In this document: positions 47,563-59,377 of the stretch, one piece after another
Layout: each line of letters begins with the position of its first letter
Numbering within the stretch: the first letter of the stretch is position 1
Assembly: GCA_964035545.1 (NCBI GenBank)
Contig: OZ037771.1
Coordinates: 248,001 to 312,000 of the forward strand
DNA length: 64,000 nt
Direction: 5' to 3'
From: Bugula neritina
Taxonomy: Eukaryota > Bryozoa > Gymnolaemata > Cheilostomatida > Bugulidae
The notes under the pieces: model-generated
Told to the model about the DNA's origin: nothing
The model's input: the letters and a program-made list of their open reading frames with translations, nothing else
Database searches by the model: none
Position numbers and translations under genes: made by a program

Positions 47563-47844
47563 AGTTGGCCAATCATCTCTTTGTAAGCAGACGAACAGTT
47601 GCATATGGGGAGAGTCTTTGAAATAATATGTGATTGCATTAAGTTGTAAAGAGTTGTGTCACCTTGTACAGAGTTGTGTCACCTTGATGCTGTAATAGAT
47701 ATACTATACTATACAATTATACAAATAAACTATTGGGAAACTCTAACTACTGTGTCTATTATCATCTCTATTACTCTAAGAAAGACTGCAAGCAGTAGAA
47801 TAGCCGTGAAGTGTAACAATTCTCCACCATATTACTCATAAGTC

Positions 47845-49950
47845 ATGACGGGCAAGTCGGACCTGTACACCTACTTATACAAAGATATTATCGTATGCCA
47901 CTTCCTATAGCAATAGTTGCTTCCTTTTGAACCAAGCGAGTGATAGAGGAGATACCTTGTGCTGATATTTGCTGTCTCGTCAGCCATCATCGGAACTAGT
48001 TGCAGTTCCTGCTCTAAGAATGCTGAGAAATTCCATGTATATCTGAGCATATTAGATGGAAGTGTGTCTCCATTGCCCCGCCCCCTTCTCTCTTACTACT
48101 GACAATATTCTGTTTCCATACCTCTACACATTAGCAATGCTATGACCTCTGTTTAACTTTTAAGCTCAAGAAGGGTGGAACGGTGACAATGTTGTGACCG
48201 AACTGTTACATGGTACTACGCCCTGTTACTCTCATTACATCCTTCAATGAGTATATACACACATACAGGTACTGATTGCACACATACAGGTACTGATTGC
48301 ACACATACAGGTACTGAATGCACACACACAGCTACTGAATGCATACATACAGCTACTGAGTACACGCATAGGTACTGAGTACACACATACAGGTACTGAA
48401 TGCACACATACAGGTACTGAATGCACACATACAGGTACTGAGTACACACATACAGGTACTGAGTACACACATACAGGTACTGAATGCACACATACAGGTA
48501 CTGAATGCACACATACAGGTACTGAATGCACACGTGGAATCGGAGAGGGTTACAGAGCTGGTTAATTGGTAATTTGTCAGTATGTTACAGGCATGCCGAG
48601 ATTAGGCAGTTTCCATGACAACGGGAGGAATTTTTACAGATGACAATGCAATATGATGCACATAACTCGGTTCCATAATCTGATTTATTACCTTTCTTCT
48701 CTCCTCTACAGCAACTAGAGTGCAGTGCTCTACCCTCTCCTTGCTTCACTAACTACTGATAGAGGCATAATTGTTTCTAGAACACCTTAATAGTAGGTTG
48801 TGTTGGTTTACTGGTGTGTACTCAAATCATCTATCTCACTCCTCCTCTAACTCACAGAAGATCTACAGAAGATCTACAGAAGATCCACAGAAGATCTACA
48901 GAAGATCCACAGAAGATCCACAGAAGATCCACCTACTCAGAAGCATATACTTGTCTTGGATAACTTGATCTCAAAGTGTTTTGAAACAGTCACAGTCCTG
49001 GTGAGTAAAAAGTCAAAAGGTGGAAATGTTATTCGTGTATGGTTATTTGCAGATATACTTTGTTGAAAGGCAACTATCAGTAGCGTCTTTCTTCTGTACC
49101 CTATAAGCACGTCATGTATGCTTATGACTACACACACACACATGCACGCATTGTCTCTCTTAATGTCACACTGTCTCTCTTAATATCACACTGTTTCTCT
49201 TAATGTCACACTGTCTCTCTTAATGTCACACTGTTTCCCTTACTGTCACACTGTCTCTCTTACTGTCACACTGTTTCTCTTAATGTCACACTGTCTCTCT
49301 TACTGTCACACTGTCTCTCCTAATGTCACACTGTCTCTCTTACTGTCACAATGTCTCTCTTAATGTCACACTGTCTCTCTTACTGTCACACTGTCTCTCT
49401 TACTGTCACACTGTCTCTCTTACTGTCACACTGTTTCTCTTACTGTCACACTGTTTCTCTTACTGTCACAACTGCTGCAGAAGTATTGAAGCTGTTATTA
49501 TGTATACAGATAAAGATAACGCTACATTACATTTTATACATGACTTATTATTAAAATGCATGTCGGATTATGAAGGTTAAAGGATAATCTATCAGATAGA
49601 AATGAAGCTTTCTGTTTGCTCTACTCGCTTATCTAAATTCCACAGTTTATATACTCTTTACTCTTTGCTCTATGCATAATATACTATACATTATACACTC
49701 TTTGTTCTTTACATTATATACTATACATTATACACTTTTTGTTCTTTACATTATATACTATACATTATACACTCTTTGTTCTTTACCCTATACAGTATAC
49801 ACTGTACATTACACATTCTTCACTCTATACAGCCTACACTATACATTATACACTATATACTCTATATATAATATACTATACACTACATACTATATATACC
49901 ATCTGTTCTGTACTGTTCTATACACTCTTGTAGCGCTGGGTTACATTTAG
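47845..49950 (+). CDS. Unidentified small multi-exon gene (candidate)
   Basis: Four exons chain in phase at the right side: 48941-49000, 49053-49069, 49481-49575 and 49934-49950 (stop TAG). They encode the 63-residue end KHILVLDNLISKCFETVTVL, IYFVER, SIEAVIMYTDKDNATLHFIH, DLLLKCMSDYEALGYI. The composition looks like a helical globular protein, not repeat. The 49069 donor would be GC (AAAG|GCAACT). Possible first exons are 47845-47892 (MTGKSDLYTYLYKDII) and 48135-48182 (QCYDLCLTFKLKKGGT), both phase 0, giving about 95 residues in total. I do not recognise the family. Minisatellites end at three of the proposed acceptors, the pattern seen in confirmed genes here, which supports the model. The 5' half is uncertain. 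Confidence 0.4.
48255..48530 (+). repeat. 21-bp minisatellite
   Basis: About 13 copies of CACATACAGGTACTGAATGC plus A. Each holds ACAG|GTACTG, which is both acceptor- and donor-like. Confidence 0.94.
48858..48930 (+). repeat. 11-bp acceptor-like repeat
   Basis: About seven copies of AAGATCTACAG or AAGATCCACAG, ending in CTACTCAG|AAGCAT at a proposed exon. Confidence 0.9.
49150..49475 (+). repeat. 20-bp minisatellite
   Basis: About 16 copies of CTGTCTCTCTTACTGTCACA, pyrimidine-rich, ending at the proposed acceptor CTGCTGCAG (49472-49480). Confidence 0.94.
49675..49930 (+). repeat. Degenerate ACTATACATTATACACTCTT repeat
   Basis: Eight or so variable copies of about 29 bp. The last leads into TACACTCTTGTAG, the proposed final acceptor. 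Confidence 0.88.
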
Positions 49951-50344
49951 CTACATAAGATAATAATGTATAATATATTTAAAAATAACACCTGCTATTG
50001 TTCAAATTATTCCTAGTTTTATCTAGAAATAATCATAAATAAATTGCAAGGTTTGATTATAAATTTACAAAATTATTATGAAATAGATAACATGAGATAA
50101 CATATAACTCCATACTACAACTATAAACTGTAACTATATTACTATGCTTCAACACCTAGCTATTACTAAGTTCTGTACGAGTGAGGACGCAGTGAGACCT
50201 CACTTTGTGTGGTACAATCACATGCAAATCATTAGACTATATTTATACACAACTATGCAGTGGGAAAACCTATCAACACAGAAAGAGCATTGCAATGTGA
50301 TTTGTAAGAGCACTCTTCCTCTCCACCAGCTTAATCATTCAGCA

Positions 50345-50512
50345 TACATCCAGTCAAACCTCTAGCTGGTGTAAACCCAGCCAAACCTCTAGCTAGTGTA
50401 AACCCAGCTAAACCTCTAGCTGGTGTAAACCCAGCTAAATCTCTAGCTAGTGTAAACCCAGCTAAACCTCTAGCTAGTGTAAACCCAGCTAAATCTCTAG
50501 CTGGTGTAAACA
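50345..50512 (+). repeat. 27-bp minisatellite
   Basis: Six copies of a unit containing AACCTCTAGCTAGTGTAAAC and CCAGCTA. Confidence 0.94.
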
Positions 50513-50839
50513 ACAGAACTACCTTTCATTCTGGAAATATTACGCCTTTAGATTTCCACTGCTACCCTTCCTTAGAGTTGATAACTCTTAGAAAAATTCA
50601 GCAAGTATTTTACCCAGTCATTACCACTTCCAGCTATACAAGTTTATACTGTGTTGCGACTATAGGAGCTACTTTGCTTGTACTCAGCTGGCTGCCCATT
50701 TTCACAGAGATTACAAACTAGATTGTATTGGTCGGTTGGCATAAACTATTTCACGAGTAATTACTCCAGAACTCACACGGCTGCTTGATTAAAGCCTCCA
50801 ACAGTTTAATGTCTCTGTAGAATACTCCCTTATAATCTA

Positions 50840-51185
50840 TAATGTGGTCTATAGTCTACAGTCTACACTATAAACTCTATACTCTACAATCTATACTCTA
50901 TACTATAAACTCTATACTCTATACTCTACAGTCTATACTCTACACTATAGTATTCCTACTCTTTACTATGAACTCTACAGTCTACACTATACACTATAAA
51001 CTCTATACTCTACAGTCTACACTATACTATACTCTATACTCTACAGTCTACACTATACTATAAACTCTATACTCTACAGTCTATACTATACTATACTCTA
51101 TACTCTACAGTCTACGCTATACTATAAACTCTATACTCTACAGTCTATACTATACTATACTATACTCTACAGTCTACACTATATA
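50840..51185 (+). repeat. Degenerate CTATACTCTACAGTCTACAC repeat
   Basis: Mixed units of CTATACT, CTACAGT and ATAAACT over about 345 bp. Confidence 0.9.
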
Positions 51186-51491
51186 CTTTTTTTGGAATGT
51201 TGTATTGTGCTGTAATGTCAATGTATTTTATGGGTTTACATATCATAATAATAATTTTAAAGCTAGCTATTGATACATGTGTTGACAATATTGAACCTAG
51301 CACATAGTTTAGTTAGCTGTATATATAAGTATATCATAGCTGTGATTGTATGTTATATCAAATAATTAGAATATATAGATGAACCATGATTAGATGTAGC
51401 TGCTTACATACCAAGTATGTTGCCAGGTGCCCTTCTTGAGAGACCTCCTACATCACATCTCTGACCAATCACTGTACAGAGTAGCAGAGAG

Positions 51492-52750
51492 ATGCGAGAG
51501 TTCAAAGTGGTGTTGTTTGGGTCGGGTGGTGTCGGCAAATCAGCCATCACCGTACAGTTCGTAGCAGGCAGATTCGTACAGAACTACAACCCAACAGTTG
51601 AGGATGTGTACAGGAAAGATATTGAAGTTAACAAAGAGCCTTGTGTGATAGAAGTACTTGACACAGCCGGTAACTTTCTATTTGTTTATTATGAGACTAA
51701 CTGCAGAGGTCATTGTGATACTAACTGTAGAGGCCATTGTGATACTAATAGTAGAGCTCATTGTGAGACTAGCAGTAGAGCTCATTGTGAGACCAGTGTA
51801 GATTTTTGAACTGTAAAGGCGTAGTCGCAGGCCTAATGTTGAGATGTCCTGAAATGAGTGACATACTTATTAACTGGAAGCTTCACTCAAGTGAATAAAT
51901 GCTGAAACTTAGTTAATCACTCGCTGGCTGTGACACACCTATGATGAAACTAACATAACAGGTTCACCTTCCAGTATGCAAATGAATGCAAAAAGTAATA
52001 ATGATTTTGTAGTAGTATGTAGCCTGATTACATGCATTCAACTTGTATTCCTACACACAACTAGCTAGATTTACATTCTATTAAACCAACTCCATCAACA
52101 TTTACTCCAGCTGCTAACAATGTATAGATATTATATGCTATACTAGCATCAAGATTTATAGTTTATGATATATTACATACAAGGGTATACATATATTACA
52201 TACTAGGGTATACATATACTACATACTAGGGTATACATATATTACATACTAGGGTATACGTATATTACATACTAGGGTATATATATATTACATACTAGGG
52301 TATACATATATTACATACTAGGGTATACGTATATTACATACTAGGGTATATATATATTACATACTAGGGTATACATATACTATTTCAGGTACAGAGCAGT
52401 TCGCTTCTATGAGAGATCTGTATATAAGGAACGGGGAGGGCTTCATCATTGTCTACGGAATAAACGACTACCAGTCATTCAAAGACGTCATGCTCATGAA
52501 GGATGCCATATGTCGTATCAAACGCAAGAAAGAGGTTCCCATAATCCTAGTAGGAAACAAATGTGATCTGCAGTTTGAGAGAGAAGTTACCACAACAGAC
52601 GGTCAGCAACTGGCAGATATTTGGAACGTGCCGTTCATTGAAACGTCTGCTAAAAAGAAATACAACATCAATGAGATCTTCATGGAGGCAGTACACCAGA
52701 TAAACAATAAGAATAAGAAAGGTGGTAACTGCTGTTGCACCATATTATAA
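51492..52750 (+). CDS. Rap2-like small GTPase
   Basis: Two exons, 51492-51669 and 52389-52750, encode 179 residues, the usual size. The P-loop is GSGGVGKSA (10-18); Thr35 and Thr61 are present, the latter (DTAGTEQF) a Rap hallmark; NKCD at 116-119 and ETSAK at 144-148 complete the nucleotide site. [18 protein letters not shown] is closest to Rap2. The end is CCCTIL: Cys176 is the CAAX cysteine, the final Leu predicts geranylgeranylation, and Cys174/175 are likely palmitoylated as in Rap2. Odd: switch I reads YNPTVEDVY, with Asn33 for Asp, Val36 for Ile and Val39 where Rap1 has Ser and Rap2 has Phe. That could alter effector choice. Known role: membrane-bound signalling switch in adhesion and cytoskeleton control. 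A poly(A) signal AATAAA lies at 53148-53153. Confidence 0.93.
51690..51795 (+). repeat. 24-bp repeat in the Rap intron
   Basis: Four to five copies of GAGACTAACTGCAGAGGTCA-type units, next to the exon 1 donor. Confidence 0.88.
52165..52380 (+). repeat. ~23-bp repeat in the Rap intron, acceptor side
   Basis: Nine copies of TATTACATACTAGGGTATAC plus ATA, ending 8 bases before the exon 2 acceptor. Confidence 0.92.
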
Positions 52751-53764
52751 GCCCGAGTCTATCTTTATATTCTCATTATCCAAGCCTCGCAGATGCCATG
52801 GGCATCGTCTGTGTATGTATAACAAACAGTCTCTGTAAAGCAATTGGAGAACTGGTAGTGAGAGGGAACAGAGAAACGTGCAGTAGTTTGGTTCTCAGAG
52901 GAGATATCAATCATATACTGTCAACCAGGTGAAACATTCAACAACTAAACAGCCTATTGCAACGTGTTTCACTTTATATACTATTCTTAGGTTATTTTAT
53001 TAGATAATGGTCCAGTGAAAACTGTTGAAAACAGTAGAAGAACTACAAATATGTTAACTTGTTGAGCAGCGTGAGTCTAGTGATCATGTCATGTGATGTA
53101 AAATGCTCACAGACTGCCCAGATTTGCTGCCGAAATATTAGTCAGTAAATAAAGTCAGTAGACGAAGTAATGATCATAGATATGAGAATTTGGTATTGTT
53201 ATATCACATTGTACATAGTATTTATATCTCTTCTCTAATAAATTAACTAATATACTGATATTCTTCAATAGTTATTGCAAGTAATAATAAGACTGAAACT
53301 ATCTACACAGATCTCATTACTGTACAGCTCACTGTCATAACTCATGATAAAATCTCCATTGTTGCTGTCTTAACAAATCGAAATATCAATATCATGCAAT
53401 GGTTAATAAGTTATTATTTACTATACTACTTCTACATTTGTCTATACATTTATTTAAATGACTTCAATTAACCAGCATCTTCCAAATTTCAACATATAGT
53501 ACTGAGTGACTCAACCAGCAAAAGGTCAGGCAGTGAAAGTGTTTATGAAAAGATATATGAAATGAAATTGCACATCGTTTGTTATCAACTAGTAGAATAG
53601 TCATATATACTGCAATAGATTACACTGTTATTGAGATAATATTACATGCACCAAACTCACCCAAACAATCAGATAACTCAGGGCACAGAGAACAACTTCC
53701 TGTCGTCATATTGGTTATACATGGTGGGCCATATTACCATCTCATAATCTGGTCATCATATCAT

Positions 53765-53950
53765 AGTCTCTGGAAGCATTGCATGGTCTCTGGCAGCATT
53801 GCATAGTCTCTGGCAGCATATCATGGTCTCTGGCAGCATTTCATGGTCTCTGGCAGCATTGCATAGTCTCTGGCAGCATTTCATGGTCTCTGGCAGCATT
53901 GCATGGTCTCTGGCAGCATTGCATGGTCTCTGGCAGCATTTCATAGTCTC
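53765..53950 (+). repeat. 20-bp minisatellite
   Basis: About nine copies of ATGGTCTCTGGCAGCATTGC. Confidence 0.95.
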
Positions 53951-54424
53951 TGGTACAGCATGCAAAGAACTTTTTCTAAAATACTAGCCTAGCCTTTCTT
54001 AAACCTCAAATTTTCTAGTCTAATGTCAGTAATGTGTGGCACAGACCACCCACCGTATTGAGACAAGTTTTAGGAAGTTGGGAGCATTGGTTAAACTTGC
54101 TTTTCAAACAGCAACATTGTTCCAGTCTGGCATGCTCACACTTGAAGTCTAACTTAAGAAACTGGAGTCTAACTCAAGAAACTGAGGAAACGTAAATTCT
54201 TGAAGACTAAAATTATGATAGGTTGGATATCAAGTTGTGTCATTGTACTGGTGGATGAGGCCATAGTGATGAAACATGTCAGGCCATCTGATGTGCCAGT
54301 CTAGAGTTAATGATGGAGAAATAGGGTAGGGGGAGGTAATGACCAGCGCTGAGCTGCTCTGTTTAATGGTCATGTAGCTAAGGCTTGCTCTACAAGAAAG
54401 TGCCTGAGTAGTCACTATACAACT

Positions 54425-54985
54425 CTCTACCCACAGTTACAGTGAGTAGTACTATATCACTTTCTACCCACAGTTACAGTGAGTAGTACTATATCACTCT
54501 CTGCCCACAGTTACAGTGAGTAGTACTATATCACTCTCTGTCCACAGTTACAGTGAGTAGTACTATACAACTCTCTACCCACAGTTACAGTGAGTAGTAC
54601 TATATCACTCTCTGTCCACAGTTACAGTGAGTAGTACTATATCACTCTCTGTCCACAGTTACAGTGAGTAGTACTATACAACTCTCTACCCACAGTTACA
54701 GTGAGTAGTACTATATCACTCTCTGCCCACAGTTACAGTGAGTAGTACTATACAACTCTCTACCCACAGTTACAGTGAGTAGTACTATACAACTCTCTAC
54801 CCACAGTTACAGTGAGTAGTACTATACAACTCTCTACCCACAGTTACAGTGAGTAGTACTATACAACTCTCTACCCACAGTTACAGTGAGTAGTACTATA
54901 CAACTCTCTACCCACAGTTACAGTGAGTAGTACTATACAACTCTCTACCCACAGTTACAGTGAGTAGTACTATATCACTCTCTAC
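54425..54985 (+). repeat. ~38-bp minisatellite
   Basis: About 15 copies of a unit with CCACAGTTACAGTGAGTAGT and ACTATACAACTCTCTA or ATATCACTCTCTG. Two sub-types alternate in blocks. Confidence 0.94.
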
Positions 54986-55304
54986 TCTTAGCTACAAGTA
55001 GTAATCATCAACATTATATTATATTCAAGTGAATTTAGTGGAAGTGACTCTTACTAAGTATACTAAGGAGACCCTCTCAATCTATATTTGCATCTCTTAA
55101 GCTAAAAATAATGTGTCGACCCTATAAATACCCTTATAAGCACATTCAAGGGTGTATATTACAACAAAGTAATTGCTTAAAGTGACATTCTAACATGTGG
55201 TCGGAGGTTGTCAAATACTTAAGATATGATCTATTCTAGGACACTTAGAGAATACATTAATAGCCAAATCCCTTGGACAGCCAGCTGCTCCAAGTGAACA
55301 ATAC

Positions 55305-55640
55305 ATTCTCTACTCTCGGCTACTCTCGGCTACTCTCGGCTACTCTCGGCTACTCCCAGCTACTCTCAGCTACTCTCAGCTACTCTCAGCTACTCTCAGC
55401 TACCCTCAGCTACTCTCAGCTACTCCCAGCTACTCTCAGCTACTCTCAGCTACTCTCAGCTACTCTCAGCTACCCTCAGCTACTCTCAGCTACTCTCAGC
55501 TACTCTCAGCTACTCTCACCTACTCTCAGCTACTCTCAGCTACTCTCAGCTACTCTCAGCTACTCTCAGCTACTCTCAGCTACTCCCAGCTGCTCTCAGC
55601 TACTCTCAGCTACTCTCAGCTACTCTCAGCTAGTTGAACT
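55305..55640 (+). repeat. 10-bp minisatellite
   Basis: About 33 copies of TACTCTCAGC, with TACTCTCGGC at the left end and TACTCCCAGC variants inside. Confidence 0.95.
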
Positions 55641-56023
55641 CTGTTGGTATTGTTGTTACGGCTACAGTGGTGCAGCTGAGGAAAGAGGAGGTAGCCATTT
55701 GTAACTTTATAACAAATCTGAACAGTGTGCTTAAAGAACAGGCTACTGAAAACAATGTCTTTCACTTTGGTACTGAGTCTAAACATTAGAATACTTTCAC
55801 TTTGGTACTGAGGCTAAACATTAGATGACCTTCAAAGTGTGACAGCTTTATTCTCTTCATAGTAAAATCCTGATAATCAACTAAATTCAACCTAAACATG
55901 AGCTCTATAACAATATAGTCTACAACCATCTCACAGCCGTAATGATGGAGTAAAAAGGTGCAGATGTGCAGATAGTGGAAGGTATCTTCCCTGTTCTATA
56001 AGTACTTCTTTATAATATCAATA

Positions 56024-59000
56024 TCACCCCAGACTGCCACGTTTGACTTCAATCAGAACTGTAAGAATAAAAGGCGGAATATTTATTAGCTGTTGATGGG
56101 CAGATTTATTCCTGTAAAATATCAATGAAATGTAATCCATTGCAATACAATATAATTTAATATATTATTGTAGTATAGAAATGCAATGCATTGCACTGAT
56201 AATACCAAAGCTACAATGTTGTGAAGTTGTGTAGGTAAACAGACTAACCAAAGATCAGGGCGATGTACATGACTATACCACAAAAGACAGCGATGGTGCC
56301 ACATGTGAGCGACATTTTAGAGTAGCTACGAGCTGTGTCATTGTCTTTTTCTTGTTGTAAGCGCTTCACTTTAGCTGCATAATACAAGTGAACAAGTAAC
56401 AGTAAATTACAACTAGCAACTTTGCAGATATACTGAATGCAGATATACTGAATGCAGACATACTGAATGCAGATATACTGAATGCAGATATACTGAATGC
56501 AGACATACTGAATGCAGATATACTGAATGCAGATATACTGAATGCAGATGTACTGAATGCAGATATACTGAATGCAGATATACTGAATGCAGACATACTG
56601 AATGCAGATATACTGAATGCAGATATACTGAATGCAGACATACTGAATGCAGATATACTGAATGCAGATATACTGAATGCAGATATACTGAATGCAGATA
56701 TACTGAATGCAGATATACTGAATACAGATATACTGAATGCAGATATACTGAATGCAGATATACTGAATGCAGATATACTGAATGCAGATATACTGAATGC
56801 AGTAACACAGGCTGAAGGTTCTAACAATGTAAGCACTTTATTCCTTTCAGAAGCATTATGGTATTATAATACACCAATGACATAATATAAAATAACATGG
56901 TAAATATTATATAATGTAATAAAATATAGTATATATTATGTAATATAATAAAACATAGTATATATTATATAATATAATAAAACATAGTATACATTATATA
57001 ATATAATAAAAACAGTATATATTACACTCACATGAAGATCGTATGGCGAACATTGAAAATAGAGGGCAGCAGAGAAAAGAGAAAACGGAGAGAAAGTAGT
57101 GAGTGCCGGCTCCCAAATCTAAAATATATCAGTTTCTATAGCTCACTCTCATTGGCTTACTTTAGTAGTATCAGTTTCTATCGCTCACTCTCATTGGCTA
57201 AGTTTAGTAGTATCAGTTTCCATAGCTCACTCTCATTGGCTAAGTATATTGGCTATGTTATAACTAATTCTCCTTAGTGTGAATATTCAGTACATTTTAT
57301 TACAGCTTCAACTGTGAGTTCATCTGATAAATTATGAAAAGAAGTTTCAATAAAGTAGAGTTAGATACTCACCCTCTTCCTCTAATTGTGTCTCCACGTC
57401 TTTCTTTCCTTCCACTAGCACTGCTATATACATATATAATATATTATATTATTATATGTATTCTCATCATTACACCAGATACTATATTATATTATTATAT
57501 TATGCTATATTAATATATGTATTCTCATCATTACACCAGAGACTATAATATTATATTATTATATTATGTTATATTAATATATGTATTCCCATACAAAGAC
57601 TTAGTGCTGCTATCAAATAACAATTACCTTCTGCATCTACTCCTTGCTTTACATCTGAAATAAATAAATATTATAAGCTAAAATATAAATATTATATAAA
57701 ACAAATAAATATAGAACACAATAGATATTTATATACATTGAATAAATCATATTGAATAAAATATAGAAATATAGAAATAAACATTGAAAACAATAAAGTG
57801 AACATCAATTACAATAATGATAACAACTTGAGTACAAAGGTTTGGAGCTGTATCCAAGTATTACTGAAATATGTTATGTTACTAGCAACACACAGTACTA
57901 ACAGTACAACATACAGTACTAACAGTACAACACCTGATGTTACACTGTTGATTTTATCAACCTCCTCCACAACCAGGTTGCTGGTGACTTTCTGTTGAGA
58001 AGGAGTGGAGAGGTTCTGGTGCAGAGACGCGTTCTTCTGGGCAGACGGTGTTGGGTCTACGGAGTGAAATGAGATGTCAGTGTTTTTCTGTTGACTATCT
58101 ACCTACATAAATCAGGTACTGATTTACACAGTTAGTACAGATAGTATATACAGACACTACAGATACTACACACAGTTACTACAGATAGTACACACAGTTA
58201 GTACAGATACTACACACATTTACTACAGATAGTACACACCCTTACTACACTTAGTAAACACAGTTACTACAGTTATAACACACAGTTACTACAAGTACTA
58301 CACACAGTTACTACAGTTAGTATACACTGTTACTACAGATACTACACACAGTTGCTACAGATAGTATACACAGTTACTACAGTTAGTACACACAGTTGCT
58401 AAAGTTAGTACACACAGTTAGTACAGATACTACAGACAGTTGCTACAGATAGTATACAGAGTTACTACAGTTAGTACACACAGTTGCTAAAGTTAGTACA
58501 CACAGTTAGTACAGATAGTATACAGAGTTACTATAGCAAAGAATTACCATACTTACAGAATGGTAGATTCTACTGACAGAATGGTCGAAATCATTGCAAG
58601 CTAAAATATGATATACAGCACATATATGTGGTTGTATACACCATAGACTACTACTCAAGTAAAATATAACGCAAAGTGGCAAATAATAAAACTCGAACTG
58701 CAAACAAAAACATTAAAAATTCATCTATATTTGTATCAACCATTTGACTAATTTAACTTCATACATTGAAGAATAATTCTCAGAAGAAATTCTCAGTAGA
58801 AAGTCTTGAAGAATTAGCTAATAGTTAACAAATATTGAGGACTTGAAAAGCTGATAGCATAAACATAGTATCTAGATTAATCTATTCGCTAGACAAAAGT
58901 TATAAAAGTTTCTTCAAACATAAGTTTGTAGTCTGAGTTTCATGTTCTCCTAGAAACCAGTCTACAAGGCTTGTACAATGACCGGGACTGTGTGAGAGCC

Positions 59001-59377
59001 GCCCATTAACAAGTGTAGATCGCGACTACATTTAGCAACACACATGGTAACTAGTAGATAATTATGATGCACACTTACCAGGGAGTGTTCGGCCGCTCTC
59101 GGAAACTTTAGGCTACAATATGATAACACGTGTGCACCATAGAATATAGGGGAGATAACTCTGATATGTAGTCTGATAATATTACATGACATGTTATAGG
59201 TACATATTACATATAACATTACATGACATGTTATAGGTACATATTATATATAATATTACATGACATGTTATATGTACATATTACATATAATATTACATGA
59301 CATGTTATAAGTACATATTATATGCACACCTTTGAGGAGCCTGTGGTGTTGTTAACCATCAAGTGCTTCGACGACAT
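56024..59377 (-). CDS. CD225/dispanin-family membrane protein, copy A
   Basis: Nine exons on the minus strand: 59330-59377, 59079-59112, 58557-58600, 57934-58102, 57628-57654, 57373-57423, 57032-57118, 56249-56374 and 56024-56058, giving 206 residues. About 125 polar N-terminal residues precede a CD225 domain: first hydrophobic segment HYFLSVFSFLCCPLFSMFAI (131-150) with the family's Cys-Cys pair (141-142), a polar link KVKRLQQEKDNDTARSYSKMS, and a second membrane segment at about 175-197. The layout matches the dispanin/PRRT/IFITM superfamily; which subfamily is unclear. Family members sit in plasma or endosomal membranes with the polar N-terminus cytosolic. The start is the second of two ATGs in exon 1, since the first frame ends quickly. 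AATAAA (minus) at 55847-55852 is a likely poly(A) signal. A tandem paralogue follows at about +4.45 kb. Confidence 0.82.
56425..56805 (-). repeat. 15-bp minisatellite in CD225 copy A
   Basis: Twenty-five copies of GCAGATATACTGAAT (GCAGACA variants) beside the acceptor of exon 56249-56374. Copy B has only about seven. Confidence 0.96.
56930..57020 (-). repeat. AT-rich ~28-bp repeat in CD225 copy A
   Basis: Three copies of AATAAAACATAGTATATATT. The same family is expanded to about 14 copies in copy B. Confidence 0.9.
57125..57245 (-). repeat. 40-bp CCAAT-bearing repeat, three copies (copy A)
   Basis: Each unit holds CTCTCATTGGCTAAGTTTAG on the plus strand, that is AGCCAATGAGAG on the coding strand, next to the CD225 exon acceptor. 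Confidence 0.93.
58110..58540 (-). repeat. ACACAGTTACTACAGATAGT repeat in CD225 copy A intron 3
   Basis: About 19 degenerate copies of a 22-23-bp unit; shared with copy B at 63180-63465. Confidence 0.92.
59190..59320 (-). repeat. ~36-bp repeat in CD225 copy A intron 1
   Basis: Three to four copies of ACATGACATGTTATAGGTAC with ATATTACATATAAT. Confidence 0.92.

Larger units (their letters stand above)
49951..51491. other. Region upstream of the Rap2-like gene
   Basis: No protein-coding exon is supported. Repeats lie at 50345-50512 and 50840-51185. An acceptor-like TGTTGCCAG at about 51425 suggests a 5' untranslated exon running into the Rap ATG. Confidence 0.55.
52751..56023. other. Intergenic region between Rap2-like gene and CD225 copy A
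   Basis: The first 400 bases are the Rap2-like 3' UTR. Three minisatellites follow (53765-53950, 54425-54985 and 55305-55640). The right 260 bases match 60213-60446 and belong to the tandem duplication and the CD225 3' UTR. No other gene is supported. Confidence 0.6.

Noticed and set aside
47984-48036. Exon reading PSSELVAVPALRMLRNS in the unidentified gene
   Set aside because: It ends in phase 2 and does not connect in frame to the other proposed exons, so I left it out of the model.
51434-51491. Coding exon [21 protein letters not shown] upstream of the Rap ATG
   Set aside because: The frame runs out of phase into the Rap coding sequence; it is more likely the Rap 5' UTR.
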